This document shows, in pieces, positions 15,014 through 23,009 of a stretch of 39,262 nucleotides of DNA (position 1 is the first letter of the stretch; each line of letters starts with the position of its first letter). Source of the DNA: Citrobacter rodentium NBRC 105723 = DSM 16636 (GTDB lineage: Bacteria > Pseudomonadota > Gammaproteobacteria > Enterobacterales > Enterobacteriaceae); contig NZ_CP082834.1 in assembly GCF_021278985.1 (NCBI RefSeq), positions 1 to 39,262 of the forward strand, in the 5' to 3' direction. The notes under the pieces were generated by a model. That model saw only the letters and a list, made by a program, of their open reading frames with translations. It made no database searches and had not been told where the DNA came from. A program made the position numbers and the translations under genes.

Positions 15014-16093
15014 ATGTCATTCTTTGTTAAATATAATACAACCGTTATGGAAGCAATTGATAAGGTTGGATCTACTTATCAAAGTCAATTCACACAAGAT
15101 ATAATGTCATTAGTGACAGCATCTGTCACGTTATATGTACTATGGAAAGGCTATCAAATACTCGCCAGTAAAACTCAGACTCCGATGCAGGATTTAGTTT
15201 GGGATTTATCAAAATTTGCGATCATAATCATGTTTATAACAAATGCAGATGGATATTTGACAGCGGCAACCAATGCATTGCAAGGCATGAAAGATGGGCT
15301 TTCTGGCGGAGTTAGCGCATGGCAAACCTTAGATAACTTATGGGAGAAAACACAAAATCTTGCGGAAAAGGTATATCAAAAAGACACTGATTTCATTCCT
15401 TTGGCTGGCGCATTAGGTATGACGCTTGTTTGGGCTGGCTCACTTATTTTAATGACAATTAGTGCTGTTGTTTTTTTAACTGCCGATATTACGATGAAAT
15501 TCCTTATTATAACAGCGCCAATATTTATTTTCTGTCTGATGTTTGGTTTTATTAGAGTTATGTTTAATAACTGGTTGCAATCGCTATTTTCTAGCATCCT
15601 GACTGTGTTATTTGCCAGTTTAGTAATTCGGATAGCTATGGATTTTCAGGGGGATATATTGCAACAAGTATCTAATGCGACACCCAATAGTAATGTTATG
15701 ACCGTAAGTGCAATGGGATTTTTAGCCGGATTGTTGGGAGCTTTATTGGTTCTTATAGCTAAAAGTTTTGCTGTCCAGTTAGCAGGTGCAGGTGTTGAAG
15801 GTGCTGTTCAGGGCGCAGCCATGATGGGGCTGGGTGCTGCTGGTATGGCTACTGGTAAGTCTCTGATGCTTGGCGGTCGCGCTGGTTTAGGTTTTGGCTT
15901 AGGGATGGCCGGAAGAACGGGCATGAATTCTTTATCTGGGAAAGCAGGGAATCTGATGGGGCGTGGTGCGCGAACAGCCGCTGAATGGGCGGGTGAAAAG
16001 GGATATCAGGCGCTGGCTCCGACAGGTGCTTTGGGGATGAAGGCGAGAAGACTTGCATCCCTGGAAAAAGCACGAGCGAGGAATGCCGCATGA
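15014..16093 (+). CDS. virB6: VirB6-like channel protein
   Basis: A 359-residue inner-membrane protein. Several hydrophobic segments lie between about 30 and 260 (for example LGMTLVWAGSLILMTISAVV, FLIITAPIFIFCLMFGFI and GFLAGLLGALLVLIAKSF). A Gly/Ala-rich cytoplasmic tail then ends in LASLEKARARNAA. VirB6/TrbL proteins form part of the inner-membrane path for DNA. The start follows the restored virB5 by 10 bp, with AGGGAAAAGG upstream. The stop overlaps the next small gene (ATGA). Downstream genes depend on transcription passing through or starting after the IS. Confidence 0.92.
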   Translation: MSFFVKYNTTVMEAIDKVGSTYQSQFTQDIMSLVTASVTLYVLWKGYQILASKTQTPMQDLVWDLSKFAIIIMFITNADGYLTAATNALQGMKDGLSGGVSAWQTLDNLWEKTQNLAEKVYQKDTDFIPLAGALGMTLVWAGSLILMTISAVVFLTADITMKFLIITAPIFIFCLMFGFIRVMFNNWLQSLFSSILTVLFASLVIRIAMDFQGDILQQVSNATPNSNVMTVSAMGFLAGLLGALLVLIAKSFAVQLAGAGVEGAVQGAAMMGLGAAGMATGKSLMLGGRAGLGFGLGMAGRTGMNSLSGKAGNLMGRGARTAAEWAGEKGYQALAPTGALGMKARRLASLEKARARNAA

Positions 16094-16269
16094 ATATAAT
16101 GAAACGTTTTTTTTATGTGATGTCCCTGAACTGGATACTGACGTTTGTTGATAAACATATCACCTCCGGATGGAGCAGGAAGAGAAAGCTAATAACCCAG
16201 CTTATTATTTTAATCACGGGAATTACCTTATTTAAGGTCTTAGGTGGAATCAGTCAGAGCTGGTTGTGA
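16090..16269 (+). CDS. 59-residue membrane protein in the virB operon
   Basis: Starts in the ATGA overlap with virB6 and ends just before the next small gene. A basic middle part (WSRKRKLITQ) precedes one hydrophobic helix (LIILITGITLFKVLGG), so it is probably a single-pass inner-membrane protein. No named family is recognised. Tight coupling on both sides argues for a real gene serving the secretion system. Confidence 0.6.
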   Translation: MNIMKRFFYVMSLNWILTFVDKHITSGWSRKRKLITQLIILITGITLFKVLGGISQSWL

Positions 16270-16270
16270 C

Positions 16271-16474
16271 ATGCTTCATTATTTTGTCATGATACTTTAT
16301 TTTGTCCTAATCCTTCTTTTAGGAGTGTTTACCTGCTTCGCAGGAATAAGACTTGGTTTAGGGCTTGCGGGGAAATGGAGAAAGGGTATGGATCTTCGCT
16401 TTTTGCTTCTTATTGGTGGGATTCTTTTTCTTCATCTTGGCCTTTATCTCTTAAAGGTGTTCGTGAACGCTTAA
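16271..16474 (+). CDS. 67-residue two-helix membrane protein
   Basis: ATG 16271 lies just after the preceding stop (16267-16269), suggesting reinitiation; an in-frame GTG at 16244 is an alternative start. Two hydrophobic helices (FVMILYFVLILLLGVFTCFA and FLLLIGGILFLHLGLYLLKV) flank a short basic loop (GKWRKGMDLR). It is not recognised. It sits between virB6 and the virB7-like lipoprotein, where standard VirB operons have nothing. Confidence 0.6.
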   Translation: MLHYFVMILYFVLILLLGVFTCFAGIRLGLGLAGKWRKGMDLRFLLLIGGILFLHLGLYLLKVFVNA

Positions 16475-16486
16475 TAAGGTGAATTT

Positions 16487-16615
16487 ATGCGATGTGTGAT
16501 TCTTTTGTTTTTCCTGTTTCAGATTTCCGGATGTACCACAAGGAATACCCTTCCTTCTGATGTTTCCGGCGAACTGGAACCCATTAACCACAGCCAGGTA
16601 ATCAGTTATGAGTGA
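16487..16615 (+). CDS. virB7: VirB7-like lipoprotein
   Basis: A 42-residue lipoprotein starting at ATG 16487, with AAGGTG upstream. The signal peptide ends in the lipobox ISGC, giving lipidated Cys16. The mature peptide is only 27 residues (from CTTRNTLPSD). It overlaps virB8 by 8 bp. VirB7 anchors VirB9 in the outer membrane core complex. Size, lipobox and position between virB6 and virB8 support the call although such peptides share little sequence. Confidence 0.85.
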   Translation: MRCVILLFFLFQISGCTTRNTLPSDVSGELEPINHSQVISYE

Positions 16616-17294
16616 AAAAATCGAAAAGAAGATTGAGACAGCTAAATCCTTCGAAAGACAACTCTATGCAGAAAATGAACGGTCTAAGAAAAATGCATGG
16701 CGTGTTGCAGTGGCAGCATCATTACTGTCCTTATGTCTTGGGGCTGCAATTTGTGTTCTTGTGCCATTAAAAGAAAAAGAGCTTGCTATTGTGGCTGTTG
16801 GCGAAAAAACAGGCCGTACAGAACTGATTACTCAGGTTAAACAGGAAAAGATCCTGCAATCTGAAGCGCTTGGGCGGTATTTTGTAAACACGTATATTAC
16901 TTTACGTGAAGGTTATAATTATCCGTCTCTTCAGTATGATTATGAGACTGTACAGCTATATAGCTCGAATACAGTAAAGGACGATTATCTTCGTCTGTAT
17001 AACAGCGATATGGCTCCTGATAAAATTTATCATAATAACGGTTCTTACGTTGCGGTTGAGGTCATCTCCAATATTATTTCTGACGCAACCGCGCCAGATA
17101 AACTGGCCTCTGTGCGTTTTAAAAAAACGACGAGAAACTTCACGACCGGACAGGTTTCAGTTTCATACTGGACGGCTCGTGTGACATATCGTTTTGAACC
17201 AGAAAAGTCGGTTAAAAGTTCCAGTCGTGAGCTTAATCCTCTCGGTTTTACGGTAACCAGTTACCAGACAGATCGGGAAGTCAGGGGGGAATGA
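16608..17294 (+). CDS. virB8: VirB8-like assembly protein
   Basis: A 228-residue bitopic inner-membrane protein. It has a cytoplasmic N-terminus (about 1-31), one transmembrane helix (VAVAASLLSLCLGAAICVLV, about 33-52) and a periplasmic NTF2-like domain. That domain contains REGYNYPSLQYDYETVQLYS and VSYWTARVTYRFEP, the family's usual blocks. VirB8 nucleates the inner-membrane complex. Length is typical. Its stop overlaps the virB9 start. Confidence 0.93.
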   Translation: MSEKIEKKIETAKSFERQLYAENERSKKNAWRVAVAASLLSLCLGAAICVLVPLKEKELAIVAVGEKTGRTELITQVKQEKILQSEALGRYFVNTYITLREGYNYPSLQYDYETVQLYSSNTVKDDYLRLYNSDMAPDKIYHNNGSYVAVEVISNIISDATAPDKLASVRFKKTTRNFTTGQVSVSYWTARVTYRFEPEKSVKSSSRELNPLGFTVTSYQTDREVRGE

Positions 17295-18199
17295 TGAAGA
17301 AATTATTTATTGCTACATGTTTATTGCTTCCTGGGCTTGTGTATTCAGCAGCGACTCCGTTACCTTCTGGATTTGATGCAAGGATGCAGACTGTGAGTTA
17401 TAACGGTGCGAATACGACCGTTATCCGGTCAAAGACAGGATTTCTCACATCAGTTGTTTTTGATGAAGGTGAGGCTGTTATCAGTGCAAAGGCTGGTTTT
17501 CCTGCCGGATGGGAAATCACAACCGATGATAATGTTGTTTACATCAATCCGCGTCCCGTTGTTCAGGAACAGGAAGGCGATGAAGGCGAAAAACTGAAAA
17601 AGGTTTTCCAGCCAACAGAAAAGGAATGGGACACGAATCTTTTTGTCAGAACAACAAAGCGGATTTACAGTCTTGATCTAATCCTTCTGTCAGAAGAAAA
17701 ACAAGCGCAACCTGCTTATGTTGTACAATTCCGCTATCCATCAGAAATAGCGAAAAAGAATGCAGAAGAAGTAAGGCTGGCAAAAGAAAAACAGGAAAAA
17801 CTCAGACAGAAGAAACTGATTTCTGAAAGTTTTGAAAAAGCCGATGCGCCTAAAAACTGGGATTATTTCATGCGAGTCAATGAAAAATATGACAGTCGTC
17901 GTATCGCCCCTGATTTTGCTTATGATAATGGCATATTTACCTTTTTAGGTTTTAACTCAGGGAAAGTATTCCCAGCTCCATTTGCTGTAAGAGATGGTCA
18001 GGAACAGACACTTGCTTTTAATGTGGAAACAAAAGGCAAGTATAAAATCATGGTTATCCACAACGTTAATGACAAATTTGTTTTACGCTATGGAAACAGC
18101 GTTGTTGGTGTTGTGAATAAATCTTTCGGAAAAGTATTAACCGACCAGAGGAATACATCTTCTCCTGCGGTAGAACGTGTTGAGGTGAATAATGACTGA
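17291..18199 (+). CDS. virB9: VirB9-like outer-membrane core protein
   Basis: A 302-residue periplasmic/outer-membrane protein with a signal peptide (MMKKLFIATCLLLPGLVYSA). The N-terminal domain includes QTVSYNGANTTVIRSKTGFL and WEITTDDNVVYINPR. A charged linker (about 150-180) leads to the C-terminal domain with NWDYFMRVNEKYD, IAPDFAYDNGIFTFLGF and DKFVLRYGNSVVGVVNK. This is the CagX/VirB9 pattern that partners VirB7 and VirB10. It overlaps both neighbours by a few bases. Confidence 0.93.
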   Translation: MMKKLFIATCLLLPGLVYSAATPLPSGFDARMQTVSYNGANTTVIRSKTGFLTSVVFDEGEAVISAKAGFPAGWEITTDDNVVYINPRPVVQEQEGDEGEKLKKVFQPTEKEWDTNLFVRTTKRIYSLDLILLSEEKQAQPAYVVQFRYPSEIAKKNAEEVRLAKEKQEKLRQKKLISESFEKADAPKNWDYFMRVNEKYDSRRIAPDFAYDNGIFTFLGFNSGKVFPAPFAVRDGQEQTLAFNVETKGKYKIMVIHNVNDKFVLRYGNSVVGVVNKSFGKVLTDQRNTSSPAVERVEVNND

Positions 18200-19310
18200 T
18201 ATGAAAAAAACAGATGATTTAGTTGATGATGCGAATCAGTCAAAGCTGGAAAGTAAACCCGTTCATGATATCGGTGATATCAGGAACAAAAATAATCGTA
18301 TGCGTTCTGGCTTTCTGTTTGGTCTGATGGCTGTATTAGTTATTGGTATTTTTGCGCTGAAAACATATAAAAATTATTTTGCAGATGACCAGCAGAAAGC
18401 ATCAGAATTAACAGGCGATACCAGCATTTCTCAGGTCAGTAAAATCCGTACTGGTCTTGGTCAGAATTTTGACCCTGTTGAGAACAAAGCAATTATCAAT
18501 CCAGGCGCTACTGGTTCTGGTAATACTGTTTCTGACGGTCATAAAGAAGTGCCACAGGAGGGGTTCAGGAAATATTTGTCAATACCTGTTGCTGGTCAGG
18601 GAGGGAGTCAGACTGGCGCGAGTGGCAGCAGCAGGACATCGCAGACATCAGAGCCACAGGAAGAAAGGAAAGAATCAAAAGAAAATGTGCCTGGTAAATC
18701 AGGAATGAAAGTGACTGCGATTAATCTCGATCCTGATCTCTATATTGAGGAAAACAGGCTTATACCGTGTGCTTTAACCACACGCTTTGTTTCTGATGTT
18801 GCAGGTCGTATCAGTTGTGTTTTTACAGAAGATGTATGGAGTGCTAATCACCACACAAAATTACTGGAACAGGGAACTAAGGCTTTTGGTCGTTACCAGA
18901 CCGGAACGCTGAATCATGGACAGGGCAGAATGTTCGTTATGTGGGAGCAGTTGCGGACGCCTGATAATAAACGAATCGATATGGTAAATACAGCAGCGGC
19001 TGGTCCCCTGGGGGAAGCAGGCATTGATGGATGGATCGATTCTCACTTCTGGGAGCGTTTTGGTGGTTCTCTTATGCTCAGTATGGTTCAGGATGTAGCG
19101 GCGGCGGCGGCGGATAATGCACCTGGTAAAGATCGTAATGTGGATTATACCGAAAACTCACGACAGGCAATGGCTGAAATGGCTAAAGTCGCACTTGAGA
19201 ATTCGATAAATATTCCTCCAACAATGTATAAAAACCAAGGTGACATAATCACTATTATGGTCGGGGAAGACATTGATTTTTCTGATATCTATGAGTTAAA
19301 GGTAAAATAG
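18192..19310 (+). CDS. virB10: VirB10-like core complex protein
   Basis: A 372-residue protein spanning both membranes. It has a cytoplasmic N-terminus, a transmembrane helix at about 38-54 (GFLFGLMAVLVIGIFALK), and a flexible Ser/Gly/Gln-rich periplasmic linker to about 170. The conserved C-terminal barrel follows, with LIPCALTTRFVSDVAGRISC, KAFGRYQTGTLNHGQGRMFV and GGSLMLSMVQDVA before an alanine run. VirB10 senses ATP energy and gates the outer channel. The linker is Pro-poor compared with many relatives. Confidence 0.93.
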   Translation: MTDMKKTDDLVDDANQSKLESKPVHDIGDIRNKNNRMRSGFLFGLMAVLVIGIFALKTYKNYFADDQQKASELTGDTSISQVSKIRTGLGQNFDPVENKAIINPGATGSGNTVSDGHKEVPQEGFRKYLSIPVAGQGGSQTGASGSSRTSQTSEPQEERKESKENVPGKSGMKVTAINLDPDLYIEENRLIPCALTTRFVSDVAGRISCVFTEDVWSANHHTKLLEQGTKAFGRYQTGTLNHGQGRMFVMWEQLRTPDNKRIDMVNTAAAGPLGEAGIDGWIDSHFWERFGGSLMLSMVQDVAAAAADNAPGKDRNVDYTENSRQAMAEMAKVALENSINIPPTMYKNQGDIITIMVGEDIDFSDIYELKVK

Positions 19311-19311
19311 T

Positions 19312-20340
19312 ATGAGTGGCGTTATTCCTGTCAGCATTAGCAATAAATCGCTCGATTTTTATAAAAATCAAGTATTCCAGTCTTTTCTTGATATTGAAGG
19401 GCTAACAGAAATTGCTGTCAACCGTCCTGGTGAAATCTGGACGGAAATTAATGGTGACTGGACATTCCATAATAATGACGGTGTGACCTTTGATTTTTGT
19501 AAACGGTTTTCTCAGACGCTGGCATCATTTCGGGGAGATGAAATCGGCGATACCAAGCCATTACTTTCAGCAACACTGGAATCAGGAGAACGTGTACAGG
19601 TCGTTTTTCCTCCTGCATGTGAGAGAAATACTATTTCAATCACTATACGTAAACCATCGACACGGCAGATAACGCATAAAGAATATGTGGCGAACGGTTT
19701 TTATGATTATGTCCAGTCAGGAAAAAAACACAGGACATACGATGATGAGCTTCTTGATTTATTCAGAGCGAGAAATATCGCTGCTTTTATGGAGCTTGCC
19801 GTAGCAGCAGGGAAAACCATTGTATTTGCCGGAGCAACGGGTTCCGGTAAAACAACCTATATGAAGAGTCTTATCGATTTCATACCATTGAATACGCGGC
19901 TGATTACGATTGAAGATGCGGAGGAAATCAAATTTTTTATTCATAAAAATTATGTGCATCTTTTTTACCCTTCGGAATCCGGCAGTGATTCCGGCTCTAT
20001 CATAACAGCAGCGAAATTAATCAAATCCTGTTTGAGAATGAAACCTGACAGAATTTTACTGGCGGAAATTAAAGGTGGCGATGCCTGGGATTTTGTGAAA
20101 GTTGCTGGTTCTGGTCACAGTGGAAGCATGACGTCCATTCACGCGGCCTCGGCAAAAGATGCCATCATTCAGATGGTGACAAAATGTTATCAGAACAGAG
20201 AATGTCAAAATCTTCCTTTTGATGTTCTTCGTAAAATCATTATGGACAGTATTGATATTGTTGTTCATGTAGGCAGGGATGGTGTTGTCAGGCATATGAG
20301 CGACATCTATTACAAAGGGGCTGAATGTGAAAACTTTTAA
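19312..20340 (+). CDS. virB11: VirB11-like traffic ATPase
   Basis: A 342-residue hexameric ATPase. The Walker A is GATGSGKT at 174-181. An Asp-box (RLITIEDAEEIKF), a Walker B region (RMKPDRILLAEIKGGDAWDF) and a His-box (GHSGSMTSIHAAS) follow. VirB11 switches the system between pilus assembly and DNA transfer. It starts one base after virB10 ends, and its end overlaps the virD4 start by 14 bp. Confidence 0.95.
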   Translation: MSGVIPVSISNKSLDFYKNQVFQSFLDIEGLTEIAVNRPGEIWTEINGDWTFHNNDGVTFDFCKRFSQTLASFRGDEIGDTKPLLSATLESGERVQVVFPPACERNTISITIRKPSTRQITHKEYVANGFYDYVQSGKKHRTYDDELLDLFRARNIAAFMELAVAAGKTIVFAGATGSGKTTYMKSLIDFIPLNTRLITIEDAEEIKFFIHKNYVHLFYPSESGSDSGSIITAAKLIKSCLRMKPDRILLAEIKGGDAWDFVKVAGSGHSGSMTSIHAASAKDAIIQMVTKCYQNRECQNLPFDVLRKIIMDSIDIVVHVGRDGVVRHMSDIYYKGAECENF

Positions 20341-22189
20341 TAAGTCGCAATCTGTTTTTATATTTGCTGTTATGCTTGTTGCGGCATGGTTTGCAGGTTC
20401 ATTTATTTTCTTTGTGCTTTACTTCAGCCAGATAAAGAATCTGAAACCATTGAAGGCTGTGTTCAGATCCATTGATGCGTACAGGATGGATATTTTTACA
20501 GACAGCCTTACTTTATCTGTTGTGACTACGGATATCAGAGTTTTAGCCTTTGTTGCACTTGGAGCAGGATTTGTCGTGTCTCTTATTATCCCTGTTGCGG
20601 CGTTAATAAAACTGAACGAGAAGAAAGATAATATTTTTGGTGATGCGCGATTTGCGACAACTAATGATATTCGTGAGTCTAACAGTTTCACGCTTGACGG
20701 TGACGAAAAAGACGGGATTATCGTTGGTATAAAAGACAAGAAAATCATACGCTATGTGGGAGCAGCATTCAGTGCGATGGGAGCCGGAACAAGGGCTGGT
20801 AAAGGTGCAGGTATAGTCATCACTAATCTTATGAAGTACTGGTGGAGTGTTATTATTCTCGATCCAAAAAGGGAGTGTTTTAATATCACCAGTCTTATCA
20901 GGAAGGTGATTTTAGGTCATGAGGTTTATAAATTTGATCCCTTTAGTCCGGTAACGCACCGCTTTAACCCTTTGTATTATGTCAGCATGGGAACGAGTGA
21001 AGGTTTTAATCAGCTTGAAAATCTTGCGTTGATTATTTACCCCTATAAGACAGATGGTGCGGATGCTGGTAGCTATCTTAATAAGACGGCGGGGGGTGTT
21101 TTTAAATCTTATGCTGTCGCTTTATGGTTTATGATTAAGAATGATAAGGCTGGACTAAAAACGCTTGATATTGAGCCTGTCTTCTCAATGTCTAAAATTA
21201 ATCAGCTTTTTGAGCGTGCAGAACCCGAACATCTTCTTTCATTCATGAATGATATTCGTTCAGAATTAAGGGGGAAAGACAAAACGCTTGCTGATATTGG
21301 TGTCGCTGGCCTTAAGGCATTCATTGAGATGGAGGATAAAACAAAAGCACAACTCAAAAGCAACTTTCTTAATGGATTATCACCGTTTGCTAACCCCAAT
21401 GTGGCAAATGCTACTGATGGAAATGATTTTGATTTGCGGCAGGTGCGGAAAAAGCGGATGACAATTTATTTCTGTATTTCTGGTGATAATGCCAGGTTGG
21501 CTGAAAAAATAACAAATATTTTCTTTCAGCTTGCTATACAGGTGAATCTTGAAAAGATGCCAACGGATGATCCGGAAATAAAACATGACTGCCTTTTTCT
21601 ACTGGATGAATTCCCGTCAATTGGTGCTGTAGATTACATCAAGAGTAAATCTGGACTCATTGCTGGTTACAAGCTGAAATTGTTGATTGTTTACCAGGTC
21701 GGCTCTCAGCTTGAGGAAATCTACAGTTATGCAGGCAGTAAAACATTACTGGCAAGTGCACCCTGTAAAATCGTTTATTCCGCTTCTGATGTTAAAGATG
21801 CGCGGGAGTTATCAGAAGCGATGGGAACACGAACAGTAACTATCGGTTCGAAAAGCAAAAGTCGTAGTCGTGGAGGAACATCGAGATCTGAATCAGAAAG
21901 CCTTATTGAGCGTCCACTGGTAACAACAAATGAACTACTTACACTGAAATTTAGTGAAGAAATCCTGGCAATGAAGGGAGAAAACCCGATTCGTTGTGAA
22001 AAGGCATTCTACTATCTCCATGAGTATTTCTTTGGTGATTTTGTGAAGGTTGCTCCGGAACTTGCAAACATTTTCCCCAGGAAGAAAGGAAAGCTGGTTA
22101 TGCCTCCACAGAAAGTATTTGAAAATGAAATCGTCGCAAAAGGGTATCTGGCAGTAAAAGAAGTTCCTGATCTCGATAAAGCGGCATAA
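20327..22189 (+). CDS. virD4: VirD4-like coupling protein (TaxB-like)
   Basis: A 620-residue DNA-pumping ATPase linking the relaxosome to the channel. It starts with GTG inside the end of virB11. Two N-terminal transmembrane helices (about 10-35 and 70-95) precede the nucleotide-binding domain. The Walker A is GAGTRAGKG (152-160), the Walker B is FLLDEFPSIG with Asp427-Glu428, and the KLLIVYQVGSQLEEIY block is of the TraG/VirD4 type. Its place after virB11 is the IncX order. Confidence 0.95.
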   Translation: MKTFNKSQSVFIFAVMLVAAWFAGSFIFFVLYFSQIKNLKPLKAVFRSIDAYRMDIFTDSLTLSVVTTDIRVLAFVALGAGFVVSLIIPVAALIKLNEKKDNIFGDARFATTNDIRESNSFTLDGDEKDGIIVGIKDKKIIRYVGAAFSAMGAGTRAGKGAGIVITNLMKYWWSVIILDPKRECFNITSLIRKVILGHEVYKFDPFSPVTHRFNPLYYVSMGTSEGFNQLENLALIIYPYKTDGADAGSYLNKTAGGVFKSYAVALWFMIKNDKAGLKTLDIEPVFSMSKINQLFERAEPEHLLSFMNDIRSELRGKDKTLADIGVAGLKAFIEMEDKTKAQLKSNFLNGLSPFANPNVANATDGNDFDLRQVRKKRMTIYFCISGDNARLAEKITNIFFQLAIQVNLEKMPTDDPEIKHDCLFLLDEFPSIGAVDYIKSKSGLIAGYKLKLLIVYQVGSQLEEIYSYAGSKTLLASAPCKIVYSASDVKDARELSEAMGTRTVTIGSKSKSRSRGGTSRSESESLIERPLVTTNELLTLKFSEEILAMKGENPIRCEKAFYYLHEYFFGDFVKVAPELANIFPRKKGKLVMPPQKVFENEIVAKGYLAVKEVPDLDKAA

Positions 22190-22197
22190 AGGAGAAC

Positions 22198-22620
22198 ATG
22201 ATGAAGAAGTTAGTGTTTTTATTGATTTCTATCCTTGCTGGTTGTTCATCACCGCCAGAGCCAACACCCGTGCAGTTTGAAAAGGCAAATGAAGTGATCA
22301 ATCCCTCATTGCCATATGTCCCCGATTTTCACGGTGTCATAAAGTCAGACGTTAGCGGTAAAGGATGGGTTTATGAGATCACTTCCTTATCCGGAGTACA
22401 GGCCAGAACGCCGACGTTTTATTACGCTCTGGCTCATGCGGACAGGATTGTAGTGACAACACATGATGCTGGGCTGTGGTTTCGAATCAGAGATCTGTTG
22501 AAGATGGAAGGGGCAACAGCAGTCGTGGAGTGGCGAAACGAGAAAAGTTTTTTACCTGAACAGGGAAAAATAGTTTTCATTAAAGCACAAAACGAGGTGA
22601 AAAATGACTGGAAAAAATAG
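22198..22620 (+). CDS. Cag12-family lipoprotein
   Basis: A 140-residue lipoprotein. The signal peptide ends in LAGC (Cys at about 16). The mature domain (GKGWVYEITSLSGVQARTPT, FYYALAHADRIVVT, GLWFRIRDLLKMEGA) matches the Cag12 family of secretion-linked proteins. AAGGAG precedes two adjacent ATG codons (22198 and 22201); the second has better spacing. It ends inside the next gene. It is probably an outer-membrane accessory of the transfer apparatus. Confidence 0.8.
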   Translation: MMKKLVFLLISILAGCSSPPEPTPVQFEKANEVINPSLPYVPDFHGVIKSDVSGKGWVYEITSLSGVQARTPTFYYALAHADRIVVTTHDAGLWFRIRDLLKMEGATAVVEWRNEKSFLPEQGKIVFIKAQNEVKNDWKK

Positions 22621-22909
22621 AGTGGTTTTACCTGCCTTGCTGGCGTTAGGATTAATATCAACAAATGCTAATGCATCTGATCCTTGCGCTTCGGTACTTT
22701 GCTTATATGGAAAAGCAGTCGGGCAAGGTGGAGGGAGTGAGTGCAGAAGTGCTGAAAAGGATTTTTTTAATATTCTGAAAAAGAAAAAAGGAAGCATTCG
22801 CTGGAGTAAAACATTTGATGCCCGTAAAGCATTTCTGAATCAGTGTTCAACGGCTGATCCTGCTGCTATATCGAAAATCATGAGTAAGTTTGGTCGTGTC
22901 AGAGGTTAA
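22604..22909 (+). CDS. TrbM/KikA-family periplasmic protein
   Basis: A 101-residue secreted protein with a signal peptide ending NANA/SDP. The mature part opens DPCASVLCLYGKAVGQGGG and continues ECRSAEKDFFNILKKKKG, with paired cysteines. This is the TrbM family, which includes KikA of IncN plasmids. Members are needed for, or assist, transfer by a route not well defined. It overlaps the lipoprotein gene by 17 bp and closes the secretion operon before the twin hairpins. Confidence 0.85.
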   Translation: MTGKNRVVLPALLALGLISTNANASDPCASVLCLYGKAVGQGGGSECRSAEKDFFNILKKKKGSIRWSKTFDARKAFLNQCSTADPAAISKIMSKFGRVRG

Positions 22910-22915
22910 TTAAAA

Positions 22916-22982
22916 CCTGATACCCGCGCCAACGGGTATCAGGGTACTGCAAGTATCACATTTCGCGCCAACGAAATGTGAT
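22916..22982 (+). promoter_or_regulatory. Twin hairpins with identical loops in the adhesin leader
   Basis: Two hairpins with 11-bp stems each carry the loop CGCCAA. Hairpin 1: CCTGATACCCG (22916-22926) pairs with 22933-22943. Hairpin 2: ATCACATTTCG (22955-22965) pairs with 22972-22982. The bases just before the adhesin start (ATCACA-GGTATCAG, 22994-23007) repeat half of each hairpin, so alternative pairing could hide the ribosome site. Confidence 0.75.
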
Positions 22983-23009
22983 GATTAGTTACAATCACAG
23001 GTATCAGAA

